Shown: positions 8,711-15,150, counted from the first letter of the stretch. The stretch: DNA of 15,181 nucleotides from JACNLN01 sp964626495 (GCA_964626495.1 CAZVFT010000062.1:1-15181), one strand, 5' to 3'. Made by a program: numbers and translations. The notes: generated by a model not told the origin, from the sequence alone.

Positions 8711-8762
8711 ATTAATCCAGACCTGATTCATAAATTTAATTATCAACTCCTCATTAATAAAT

Positions 8763-8791
8763 ATAGTAAATTGATATTGAAAACTTATCAA
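8763..8791 (-). promoter_or_regulatory. Candidate sigma-70-type promoter for cmk-rpsA-ybbR-tsaD-VWA
   Basis: On the minus strand TTGATA (8786-8791) and TACTAT (8763-8768) are separated by exactly 17 bases. This would start RNA near 8755 and give a leader of about 155 bases before cmk. The region is AT-rich, so chance matches are likely. If the host uses Bacteroidetes-type promoters, this reading is weaker. Confidence 0.4.
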
Positions 8792-8900
8792 ATATTCATT
8801 CTTCCCTTAATTTTTTTTCAGATTAACAACTATTACTGTCCAGTTTATGAGTCGTAACGTTCTGAGAAGAACTATGGCTTATATATGATGCTGACGGCAA

Positions 8901-9680
8901 TTATAATTTTTTCTTTTCTTGTCTTAAAATACTTTCAAACCTTGTCTTGCTAATATAATGGTCGGAAAGTAATCTTCCATTTTTGATTAAACTAAAAGTC
9001 CCAAAACCTGATGGTGTGTTTTGTGCCTCTTTTGGGGTTGTCAGTTTTTTAACCTTTAATTTAATTCCGTTTTCGTTTGCTGATTGTGTAAGATCTTTAA
9101 CTGCCTTATCATGCCATGGGCACTGGTTAGAGTAAATTAAATTCCATCCTTTATATTTCGCTAATTGCTTTGTCCAGTCATTGAAATGAGGAATAGAAAT
9201 GTTGTCCTTTAGGTTTTTATACATTAATTCAAAACGGTCGAGCTGGTCACCAAGGGTAAACCCATTTTTCTCAAACAAAGTTTTATTTGCCATCCAAACT
9301 CCATCGCTACTCATCACACAAATACCGTCTTTATTATTCTGTTTAGCATCTAACTCACATTGCTTTAATAAAATTGAACCGATACTTTTATGTTTGACTT
9401 CTTTAACAAAAATGGCAATACATTGAATAAAAAGATAGTTGTGAACCTTAATCGGTCTCCAGGCAATTTCTGAAGGAATATATTCAATGAAGCCAAGTTG
9501 TTTGTCCTGTTTGTTAACAGCTATTTTTATTCTAAGACCTTTATTTATTTTTGACTTGAACCACTCAACTTTTACCTGATATCCAGAGGATTTTCTGTTC
9601 TTAATACAGTAGATACCAACTTCAGAAACATTGTCTGCTGTGACATCTATAATATTTATATTGTCCGGCAATTTTGTCAT
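8901..9680 (-). CDS. YoaP-type GNAT N-acetyltransferase
   Basis: 259 residues. The N-terminal part (about 8-155) is a GNAT acetyltransferase: beta strand LFIQCIAIFV (83-92), then the acetyl-CoA loop and helix VKHKSIGSILLKQCELDAK (95-113), and LFEKNGF (135-141). The usual first Gly of the acetyl-CoA loop is Ser99 here. The C-terminal part (about 178-254) matches the YoaP-like domain found in Bacillus YoaP: WNLIYSNQCPW at 179-189, then PSGFGTFSLIKNGRLLSD at 223-240, a thioredoxin-like arrangement with a single Cys187. The substrate is unknown. The gene stands alone, flanked by non-coding DNA on both sides, between rluB and cmk, which are often neighbours elsewhere. It is probably an acquired accessory gene. 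No Shine-Dalgarno sequence is obvious. Confidence 0.82.
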   Translation of the reverse strand: MTKLPDNINIIDVTADNVSEVGIYCIKNRKSSGYQVKVEWFKSKINKGLRIKIAVNKQDKQLGFIEYIPSEIAWRPIKVHNYLFIQCIAIFVKEVKHKSIGSILLKQCELDAKQNNKDGICVMSSDGVWMANKTLFEKNGFTLGDQLDRFELMYKNLKDNISIPHFNDWTKQLAKYKGWNLIYSNQCPWHDKAVKDLTQSANENGIKLKVKKLTTPKEAQNTPSGFGTFSLIKNGRLLSDHYISKTRFESILRQEKKKL

Positions 9681-9761
9681 TTTTAATTATCGCCAATGGG
9701 GAATAAACTCATTTATTTTCAACTATCCGACCTTTCTAGATACAACTCATAAATTCATAAA
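9681..9761. other. Short gap between rluB and the YoaP-like gene, with a tandem octamer
   Basis: These 81 AT-rich bases include CATAAATT twice in perfect tandem (9748-9763), the second copy running into the rluB stop codon. I see no convincing promoter, although an acquired gene at this spot would be expected to carry one. Confidence 0.4.
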
Positions 9762-10499
9762 TTACTTTGAAGCTTTCGATTGCAATTTTTCAATCTCACC
9801 CTGAGTTAGTTTCCTCCATTCTCCTGATTGCAAACCTCCCGTATTGATGCCAGCAAAAGATTCTCTGTGCAAACTTAGTACTTCATAACCCAGTGCAGAA
9901 AATATCCGTTTTACTTCCCGCTTTTTCCCGTGTGTTAACAACAATCTAACCTTACATTTCTGACTGTTTTTACTCAATTCTAAATCACTATTGTCCCCAC
10001 AATCTTCTATGATATTACCCTGACCTATTTCTCCATCACCAATATCGACTCCTTTTTCAACTCTCCTAAGATCAATGTTTAGAATAGGCTTATCAATGGT
10101 TACATTGTAAATCTTTTCCACTCCAAACCGGGGATGTGTCAACTTATTGGCGAGAACACCATTATTGGTCAGCAGGATTGCACCTGTGGTATCTTTATCA
10201 AGCCGCCCCACCGGGAAAATTCTTTCATTAACATCAATCAGATCCATAACTGTTTTTCGAGAATGAGTATCAGATATGGTGGAAATAACATCCGTCGGCT
10301 TATTAAGCAGAATAACGATATCCTCTTCAGGCTGGCATAGAGAACATCCATCCAAACACACGTCATCATCACGATGGATTTCGATAAAAGGATTCAGAAT
10401 TTCGATATTATTAACTGTGACTCGACCGGCTTTGACTATCTGTTCACATTTTCTTCGGGAGGCAATACCACAATAGGCTAAATATCTATTCAGTCGCAT
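9762..10499 (-). CDS. rluB: rRNA pseudouridine synthase, RsuA/RluB/E/F family
   Basis: 245 residues. An S4 RNA-binding domain (about 1-48, MRLNRYLAYCGIASRRKCEQ) is followed by the synthase core, with GRLDKDTTG at 98-106 carrying the catalytic Asp101. LLLTHGKKREVKRIF at 186-200 and LHRESFAGI at 210-218 are the family's later motifs. The enzyme makes pseudouridine in ribosomal RNA. RluB (23S U2605) is the likely subgroup because of the scpAB neighbourhood, but RluE, RluF or RsuA cannot be excluded from sequence alone. It starts inside the last codons of scpB (14-base overlap) and has no clear Shine-Dalgarno sequence, so it probably depends on translational coupling. Confidence 0.88.
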   Translation of the reverse strand: MRLNRYLAYCGIASRRKCEQIVKAGRVTVNNIEILNPFIEIHRDDDVCLDGCSLCQPEEDIVILLNKPTDVISTISDTHSRKTVMDLIDVNERIFPVGRLDKDTTGAILLTNNGVLANKLTHPRFGVEKIYNVTIDKPILNIDLRRVEKGVDIGDGEIGQGNIIEDCGDNSDLELSKNSQKCKVRLLLTHGKKREVKRIFSALGYEVLSLHRESFAGINTGGLQSGEWRKLTQGEIEKLQSKASK

Positions 10500-11064
10500 T
10501 ATTAAATAAATCAGTGGGCGTATGTTCTGATGTTAATTCTGATATGTCACGAATTTTAGGCAAATCGGATAGTGTTTCAAGACCAAATGATACAAGAAAC
10601 GCATCTGTGACAGAATACAGAAGGGGTCGTCCCGGACTATCAGAGCGACATTTGATTTTAATCAGATTCTTATCTAGTAGAGTTTTTACCGAGCTCCCAC
10701 TTTGAACACCCCGGATGCTCTCAATTTCCATTCGACTCACAGGACCTTTATAAGCTATAATTGAAAGTACTTCAAGACTGGCACGTGTGAGGGAAGTTCT
10801 TCCCATTCGGGTGTGGAGACGTCGTATCCATGGATCAAATTCTGGTCTTGTTACAAGACGGTATCCCCTTGCTACCTTTTCTACAAAAAAGGGATTGCCA
10901 TTTTTCTCATATCTTTTATTAATTAAAGAAATCACCTCCTGAAGCTTTGGGGCATCTCCATTAAAACAGATGTCAATCTTTGATTGGCGAAGAGGTTCAA
11001 GAGACGAAAAGAGCAATGCCTCAACGATTTGAATCTCTTCCTGCTGGAATGCCTCTTTAGCCAT
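10486..11064 (-). CDS. scpB: Segregation and condensation protein ScpB
   Basis: 192 residues, typical for ScpB. It consists of two winged-helix domains and dimerises on ScpA to form the kleisin complex with SMC, which organises and separates the chromosome. The second winged helix carries the most conserved stretch: LTRASLEVLSIIAYKGPVSR at 92-111, then MEIESIRGV, and GRPLLYSVTDAFLVSFGL at 145-162. The ATG overlaps the scpA stop by one base (TGATG), and an AAAGGA sequence lies about 12 bases upstream. It follows scpA directly, as in most bacteria. Confidence 0.95.
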   Translation of the reverse strand: MAKEAFQQEEIQIVEALLFSSLEPLRQSKIDICFNGDAPKLQEVISLINKRYEKNGNPFFVEKVARGYRLVTRPEFDPWIRRLHTRMGRTSLTRASLEVLSIIAYKGPVSRMEIESIRGVQSGSSVKTLLDKNLIKIKCRSDSPGRPLLYSVTDAFLVSFGLETLSDLPKIRDISELTSEHTPTDLFNNATE

Positions 11065-11792
11065 CAGGCTTCAATCCTTTCAAGGATGATATCTTCAAAC
11101 ATAGATTGTTGTTTCACTTGTATTTGTCCCTGACGAATCATTTCAAGAATTGCTAAAAAAGTGGTGATAATCTTATGACGAGTATTGAGAGACGGTAAAA
11201 TTTCCGAGAATAAAAGTTGACTCCGATCCACAAATTTCGCCAATAAAAACGAAATCTGTTCCCGGATATGAATCTGTTCCCTCTCTACCTCATAGGGAAG
11301 TTCCTGTGGCATTTGATCCAAAAGAGTTTTAAAGGTTTGAACCAGTTTATACAAGGATATCTCTTCAAGATAAAAGGAAGGCTCCTCACCAACAGTCTCT
11401 ACTTCAGCAGAGATCATTCTTGAATGACACAGATCGTGTTCACGAGCCAGTGTAGATAAATTCTCTGCTGCTTCTTTGAATTGCTGATATTCAAGCAACC
11501 GTCTCACCAGCTTCGTTCGTGGATCCTCAAACTCTTCATTGTCTTCATCTATGAGTTGAGGCAGCAACATTCTGACTTTAATTCGCATCAGAGTCGCTGC
11601 CATCACAATAAATTCCCCTGATACAGAAACGTTTAATCCCTGAAGAGTATCCAGATATTCCTGATATTCTTTTGCAATTCGAGCAATGGGGATATCCATA
11701 ATGTCCAGTTCATCTCTTTTAATGAAAAACAGAAGTAAATCAAGAGGACCCTGGAAATTATCCAGTTGAATATTGTAATTCAGGATTGCCAA
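11064..11792 (-). CDS. scpA: Segregation and condensation protein ScpA (kleisin)
   Basis: 242 residues. The N-terminal kleisin signature LDNFQGPLDLLLFFIKRDEL is at 10-29, followed by DIMDIPIARIAKEYQEYL (30-47) and MAATLMRIKVRMLLP (64-78). The C-terminal winged helix (about 165-242) binds the SMC head. It bridges SMC dimers in the condensin-like complex. The start is TTG at 11792, inside the end of trpS (13-base overlap). No ATG lies in frame close upstream, and starting downstream would cut the signature, so TTG is the best choice. The Shine-Dalgarno sequence is weak, so its level may depend on trpS translation. Confidence 0.94.
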   Translation of the reverse strand: MAILNYNIQLDNFQGPLDLLLFFIKRDELDIMDIPIARIAKEYQEYLDTLQGLNVSVSGEFIVMAATLMRIKVRMLLPQLIDEDNEEFEDPRTKLVRRLLEYQQFKEAAENLSTLAREHDLCHSRMISAEVETVGEEPSFYLEEISLYKLVQTFKTLLDQMPQELPYEVEREQIHIREQISFLLAKFVDRSQLLFSEILPSLNTRHKIITTFLAILEMIRQGQIQVKQQSMFEDIILERIEA

Positions 11793-12763
11793 TAGTTGAG
11801 ACCGACGTTTTCCCTTGCTTTTTCGAGATATGTGACAGCCACATCACGAGCCTCTTCCGCCCCCTCCTGCATCGTTTTTAATACGTAACTTTTATCCTTA
11901 AGGAGCATTTCTCTTTTTTCACGATATGAGGTGAAATAATTCCAGATTATATCAATCAACTCCTTTTTTACATTGTTATATCTCAGTCCTGGAGTCAGAA
12001 ATCTTTCCCTCAATTCTTCCTGACCTAAATCATCTAAAAATAGAGAATAAATCTGGTATAAAATACTACTATCGGGATTTTTCGATTCTTCCACTGGAGT
12101 TGCATCAGTAACGATACCCATGACTCGTTTCGCCAGATCATCTTTATCAGAAAAAATATCAATAGTGTTTTTATAGGATTTCGACATCTTTTCCCCATTG
12201 GTTCCTGGGATTAAACCAAAATCCTCTTCGATCAGTGGCTCGGGAATCACAAAGGTTTCACCAAATGTAGTGTTAAAGCGAATGGCAATATCCCTTGCCA
12301 TTTCCAGATGTTGTTTCTGGTCCTTACCCACTGGTACTACTTCACCTCCAAACAGCAGAATGTCCGCTGTCATTAACACCGGATAACTGAAAAGTCCATG
12401 ACTTGGGACTACCCCCTTAGAAATCTTATCCTTGTATGAATGTGCACGTTCCAGCAGACCAACACTCGTTACAATACTGAGAATCCATGTCAATTCTGTG
12501 ACTTCAGGAACATCAGATTGAACCCAGAAAACAGACTTATCAGGATCTAAGCCCAGTGCTAAAAAATCACAGGCTGCATTGATGGTATCTCTTTGTAACT
12601 GATGGCTATTGTTCATTGATGTTAAAGCGTGATAATTTACCAGAAAGCAAAAAAGTTCATTGTTTTCCTGATACTCAATCATACGCTTCATCATCCCGAA
12701 ATAATTACCAAGATGAAGATTTCCTGATGGTTGTATTCCGCTCAATACTCTTTTATTTTTCAT
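11780..12763 (-). CDS. trpS: Tryptophanyl-tRNA synthetase
   Basis: 327 residues, the normal bacterial length. It is a class I synthetase charging tRNA-Trp. The HIGH-equivalent motif is PSGNLHLGNY at 12-21 and the KMSKS loop is at 192-196 (GEKMSKSYKN). Other family landmarks are TADILLFGG at 132-140 and VPVGKDQKQHLEMARDIA at 143-160. A GGAAG lies 12 bases before the ATG, in the 19-base gap after the HNH gene. No leader or T-box structure is visible upstream, so control by tRNA-Trp charging is not suggested. Confidence 0.96.
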   Translation of the reverse strand: MKNKRVLSGIQPSGNLHLGNYFGMMKRMIEYQENNELFCFLVNYHALTSMNNSHQLQRDTINAACDFLALGLDPDKSVFWVQSDVPEVTELTWILSIVTSVGLLERAHSYKDKISKGVVPSHGLFSYPVLMTADILLFGGEVVPVGKDQKQHLEMARDIAIRFNTTFGETFVIPEPLIEEDFGLIPGTNGEKMSKSYKNTIDIFSDKDDLAKRVMGIVTDATPVEESKNPDSSILYQIYSLFLDDLGQEELRERFLTPGLRYNNVKKELIDIIWNYFTSYREKREMLLKDKSYVLKTMQEGAEEARDVAVTYLEKARENVGLNYWQS

Positions 12764-12782
12764 ACCAGTAACTTTCTTCCAA

Positions 12783-13322
12783 TTAATCCATATATAAATA
12801 AGGACGCCAGGCTGATTGACTCCTTTTTACATATTGCTGGATATAATAAATCCGATTTGGTTTTTGAGGACGTCGTATCAGGGGCATTTTCACCTCCTCA
12901 GGAAGCCGATTTCCCTTTTTGTTGTTGCAAACGTGACAGCAGCAGACAAGGTTCTCCCAGATATCCTTACCCCCCAGTTCTTTCGGGATTACATGATCCA
13001 AAGTCATAGGGACACTTTTTCGTCCACAATATTGACATTGATGTCGATCTCGCTTTAAAATATTTTTTCTTGAGAGGATAATATCATTATTCTTAATATT
13101 TATGTATCGATCCAATTTTATTACACTGGGAAGTTGTAATGTAACCGAAGGAGAATGGACAAACTCTCGATAATTTTCAATGACCGATACTTTCCCGAGA
13201 TATTCCAAACAAATAGCTCGTTTGGCGGTACAAATCAATAGAGGTTGATAGTTTTGATTCAAAACAAGAACCTCCCGATTTAAAATACTGTTTCCGTTTC
13301 GCTTTAAATGTCTCAATTTCAA
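12783..13322 (-). CDS. HNH endonuclease family protein
   Basis: 179 residues. The N-terminal half (VLVLNQNYQPLLICTAKRAI at 18-37) matches the widely conserved single-copy HNH family often labelled McrA-like, and the HNH core follows: CxxC at 96-99 (CQYC), LDHVIP at 108-113 with catalytic His110, ENLVCC at 123-128, and CHVCNNKKG at 129-137. The two CxxC pairs bind a structural zinc. The biological job of this chromosomal family is not settled. Here it sits inside a housekeeping operon, not beside restriction genes. The best start is TTG at 13322, overlapping the NlpC/P60 stop by four bases (TTGA). A second TTG two codons later is also possible. Confidence 0.85.
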   Translation of the reverse strand: MKLRHLKRNGNSILNREVLVLNQNYQPLLICTAKRAICLEYLGKVSVIENYREFVHSPSVTLQLPSVIKLDRYINIKNNDIILSRKNILKRDRHQCQYCGRKSVPMTLDHVIPKELGGKDIWENLVCCCHVCNNKKGNRLPEEVKMPLIRRPQKPNRIYYIQQYVKRSQSAWRPYLYMD

Positions 13323-14119
13323 TATCCTTCGATACTTTTCACAGAATAAAGATTCTGGTAAAGTTCTTTATTAAATCCAGGGGAAAATTTATTGAAATTT
13401 TCTGTTTTTACAAAACCTGAGCAATGGATAAACTCACTTTCACCCAAAAATAGTGCTACATGATCCACGTTACCCTCTTCATCACTGAAAAAAATGAGAT
13501 CTCCTCCCTGTATATCGGAAAGATCAATTTCATTAAATCCGTAAAATTGCACCTGCTGGTGGGCATCTCTGGGAAGTTTAATGCCTCCAGCTTTCATAAT
13601 CGTCTGGATAAAGCCCGAACAATCAAATCCCTTCGGTGTTTTACCACCCCAAACATATGGAATCCCGAGGAAACGCTTTGATTCTGTCATAAGAAATGTA
13701 CGTATATCCTCACTAACTTCCTTTTTAATAACAGCATTTGTCCAACCAGATTTTCCGTCCGGAAGTATCACGTGATACCAGTTATTCTCCTTTTCGGATA
13801 TTTTCAAAACATTTCCATATACAATATCCCTCACAACAGCTGAAGACTCGTTTTGATCCTCATAGACGGCACCAAAAAGATCATCTATCATAATTTCAGT
13901 CTCACAACTCACGTATGCTTCTGTTCCTTCTGCAACAAAAAAATTACGAATCCAACCTTCATAACCATCCCATTGCCTGATGTTTAACCATTTCCCCTGT
14001 TCACCGAAAACCATCAACGTCTCACCAAGTAGCGCTTGTGTCACCACACTGGACTTAAAATCCGGCTTTTCATAGACATTGGCAACAGATACATTCGCAT
14101 AAATTTCTTTTTCTTGCAT
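13319..14119 (-). CDS. NlpC/P60 peptidase with two SH3-like domains, YkfC-like
   Basis: 266 residues. Two bacterial SH3-like domains (about 6-65 and 70-132) precede an NlpC/P60 Cys peptidase domain (about 140-260). The catalytic residues look complete: Cys167 in FDCSGF, His220 in VDHVALF and His232 in FIHCSG. PYVWGGKTPKG at 154-164 and KLPRDAHQQV at 181-190 are family landmarks. These enzymes cut the gamma-D-Glu-diamino acid bond in wall peptides. There is no signal peptide, and an in-frame stop (TAA) lies four codons before the ATG, so the protein is probably cytoplasmic. That favours muropeptide recycling like YkfC. No Shine-Dalgarno sequence is seen. It is the first gene of the packed run. 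Confidence 0.88.
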   Translation of the reverse strand: MQEKEIYANVSVANVYEKPDFKSSVVTQALLGETLMVFGEQGKWLNIRQWDGYEGWIRNFFVAEGTEAYVSCETEIMIDDLFGAVYEDQNESSAVVRDIVYGNVLKISEKENNWYHVILPDGKSGWTNAVIKKEVSEDIRTFLMTESKRFLGIPYVWGGKTPKGFDCSGFIQTIMKAGGIKLPRDAHQQVQFYGFNEIDLSDIQGGDLIFFSDEEGNVDHVALFLGESEFIHCSGFVKTENFNKFSPGFNKELYQNLYSVKSIEGY

Positions 14120-14144
14120 CGAAAATGGTTAATAAAATTTGTCT

Positions 14145-14173
14145 AATTTATTTTGACCCTATGCCTTAGTCAA
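14145..14173 (-). promoter_or_regulatory. Candidate sigma-70-type promoter for the NlpC/P60-HNH-trpS-scpAB-rluB run
   Basis: On the minus strand TTGACT (14168-14173) and TAAATT (14145-14150) are 17 bases apart, giving a leader of only about 20 bases before the ATG at 14119. The -35 box lies inside one arm of a perfect inverted repeat (14168-14189), so a repressor bound there would block it. The position at the head of a long same-strand run supports the call. Confidence 0.5.
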
Positions 14174-14189
14174 GGTAAAAACCTTGACT
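14168..14189. repeat. Perfect inverted repeat with nine-base arms overlapping the promoter
   Basis: AGTCAAGGT (14168-14176), loop AAAA, ACCTTGACT (14181-14189). No T-run follows on either strand, so an intrinsic terminator is unlikely. The dyad shape and its overlap with the -35 box suggest an operator, possibly for a dimeric regulator. Confidence 0.5.
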
Positions 14190-14341
14190 CTCAGTCGAGA
14201 AATTAATTGTTCCTCCTCTACTGTTGTTTGAATCCTCTGAATTACTTCTGAATTAAACTATTGACTACATACTTTTATACCCATAATGTAGATACTGAAT
14301 ACCCCGTGGTTAACTGTGTCTTAATGTAAGCTCACCAGTAG
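14190..14341. other. Non-coding DNA between the operon promoter and the transposase remnant
   Basis: I see no gene here. A plus-strand promoter-like pair, TTGACT (14261-14266) and TAATGT (14284-14289) with a 17-base spacer, overlaps a small dyad CTACAT/ATGTAG (14265-14270 and 14286-14291). It points to the transposase remnant, so it may be a relic or chance. Just before 14342 the remnant's reading frame can be followed faintly through stops at 14327 and 14339. Confidence 0.35.
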
Positions 14342-14557
14342 AGCAGGAGGTTCGGCTCTATGGCAAATAGGTGTAAGAAGGACACCTTGCCTATCATAAG
14401 AACATTACTGGGGGTGACCAAGTCATAAGCAAAACGGGAGAAAATTACCACAGAAGAAGTGGTCCTGCTGGTTATGGGGATTGATATCAGACAATGTCCA
14501 GTTTGTAAAGAGAGAGCAATGGTAAGAGTGTTGTTGATGGTGAGAGCTCCTCCCTGA
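14342..14557 (+). pseudogene. Decayed C-terminus of an IS91-family transposase
   Basis: In one plus-strand frame ending with TGA at 14555-14557, the translation gives RRFGSMANRCKKDTLPIIRT (14345-14404), then LLGVTKS, a stop at 14426, and later VMGIDIRQCPVCKERAMV (14471-14524). This follows the end of IS91-type Y1 transposases, where a YGFxANRxxKxxL segment and a GIDxxxCPxCxxGxM zinc motif occur in this order and spacing. Further in-frame stops lie at 14327 and 14339, and nothing upstream restores the HUH catalytic domain. The copy is therefore a short, dead fragment. It shows past mobile-element activity at the boundary of the housekeeping run. Confidence 0.75.
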
Positions 14558-14728
14558 TACTCTCAATCACCGGTGAAAAGACAAGGTAATGAAAAAGCAT
14601 ATTCATCCCGATTCAAAACCATACCATCATGGTATACAAGAGAGGTCTGTTCTGAATGATAGAATCAGTCGAAACTGACGATTAATTAACACTGCAAAAA
14701 GAATATATTACCACATTAAAGGGGAATT

Positions 14729-14878
14729 ATGGGTTATAATGGTGAGATATTTCGTAGATTCTGCCCATTTAATACTACACCACACACAACTTTTTTATTT
14801 ACAACCACAATAGGATACAATAAATTAAGACTATGGAATATTCAAAAACAGTCCAGTCGAGCTGGTTCTGTTCTTTAA
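14729..14878 (+). CDS. Possible 49-residue small protein, doubtful
   Basis: The frame opens with ATG at 14729, eight bases or fewer downstream of AAAGGGG (14718-14724), the strongest Shine-Dalgarno-like sequence on the plus strand here. It ends with TAA at 14876-14878. The product (MGYNGEIFRRFCPFNTTPHT...) is Thr-rich in the middle and has no domain, signal peptide or membrane segment I recognise. It lies between a transposase remnant and an inverted repeat, so it may be debris. Confidence 0.15.
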   Translation: MGYNGEIFRRFCPFNTTPHTTFLFTTTIGYNKLRLWNIQKQSSRAGSVL

Positions 14879-14900
14879 AGAAGTCTCTATGAGACAACCC

Positions 14901-14971
14901 GATTTTATCCCCAATGCTCGCACCATTTTGATGAAAGAGTGAAGTTTTTTGTGAGCATTACGGATAAAATC
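14901..14971. repeat. Long imperfect inverted repeat, possible transcript-end hairpin
   Basis: The 19-base arms at 14901-14919 (GATTTTATCCccAATGCTC) and 14953-14971 (GAGCATTacGGATAAAATC) pair at 17 positions, with a two-base internal mismatch and a 33-base loop. Outer AACCC (14896-14900) could pair with GGGTT at 14985-14989, just before a T6 run (14988-14993). On the plus strand this could be a terminator-like structure ahead of the ORF at 15001, or a subterminal hairpin of a mobile element. Confidence 0.55.
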
Positions 14972-15000
14972 ATATTCGTTTGGTGGGTTTTTTCAACAAA

Positions 15001-15150
15001 ATGAAATATTTCCTAAAATCAAAATTAATATTACTCTCAAAGACTTTTAAATATATCCAATATAGAAAGCTCCATTTAGTTGGCATTTGTAGTGTTTGTG
15101 GCAATAAAAGTGTTTTTTTATACGACAACACTACTGTCCGGTTAAAATAG
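15001..15150 (+). pseudogene. N-terminal fragment of a zinc-ribbon protein, apparently cut by an insertion sequence
   Basis: ATG at 15001 opens 49 codons ending with TAG at 15148-15150. The first half is basic and hydrophobic (MKYFLKSKLILLSKTFKYIQ), followed by a half zinc ribbon CSVCGNKSVFLYDN (residues 30-43). A GICxVCGxKxxFLYDN opening is what I associate with methyltransferases or related enzymes that continue with a second CxxC, so the protein should be much longer. At residue 44 the frame runs into TACTGTCCGGTT, which resembles an insertion-sequence end, and stops soon after. No Shine-Dalgarno sequence is seen. The identity beyond a zinc ribbon is a guess. Confidence 0.45.

Larger units (their letters stand above)
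8602..8900. other. Non-coding gap between the YoaP-like gene and cmk
   Basis: These 299 bases have no gene on either strand. They contain the cmk promoter candidate, the nested inverted repeats, an eight-T run (8811-8818) and a small hairpin GTTCT-gaga-AGAAC at 8859-8872, 28 bases past the YoaP stop. That hairpin lacks a following T-run. A 12-base stretch at 8834-8845 differs by one base from the putative insertion-sequence end at 15132-15143, which may be coincidence. Confidence 0.55.
14558..15000. other. Non-coding flank of the transposase remnant, with palindromes
   Basis: There is no recognisable gene. A near-perfect palindrome ATACCAT-c-ATGGTAT lies at 14621-14635. A 49-codon plus-strand frame (14729-14878) has a good upstream AAAGGGG but no recognisable protein pattern. 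The long inverted repeat at 14901-14971 is listed separately. Part of this stretch may be the non-coding end of the old IS91-type element, but I cannot define its terminus. Confidence 0.45.

Noticed and set aside
8859..8872. Terminator hairpin of the YoaP-like gene
   Set aside because: A five-base stem without a following T-run on the minus strand is too weak.
12764..12782. T-box or trp leader ahead of trpS
   Set aside because: Only 19 bases separate trpS from the upstream gene, and no leader peptide or hairpin is visible.
12783..13322. HNH gene as part of a restriction or phage-defence system
   Set aside because: No methylase, helicase or other defence gene is adjacent, and its neighbours are housekeeping genes.
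14261..14289. Plus-strand promoter for the right flank
   Set aside because: The -35 and -10 boxes with a 17-base spacer look fair, but only a dead transposase fragment lies downstream and the region is AT-rich. Kept as a note only.
14901..14993. Integron attC-type recombination site
   Set aside because: The arms are long and imperfect as in attC, but no RYYYAAC and GTTRRRY core pair is placed at the ends, and no integrase is present.
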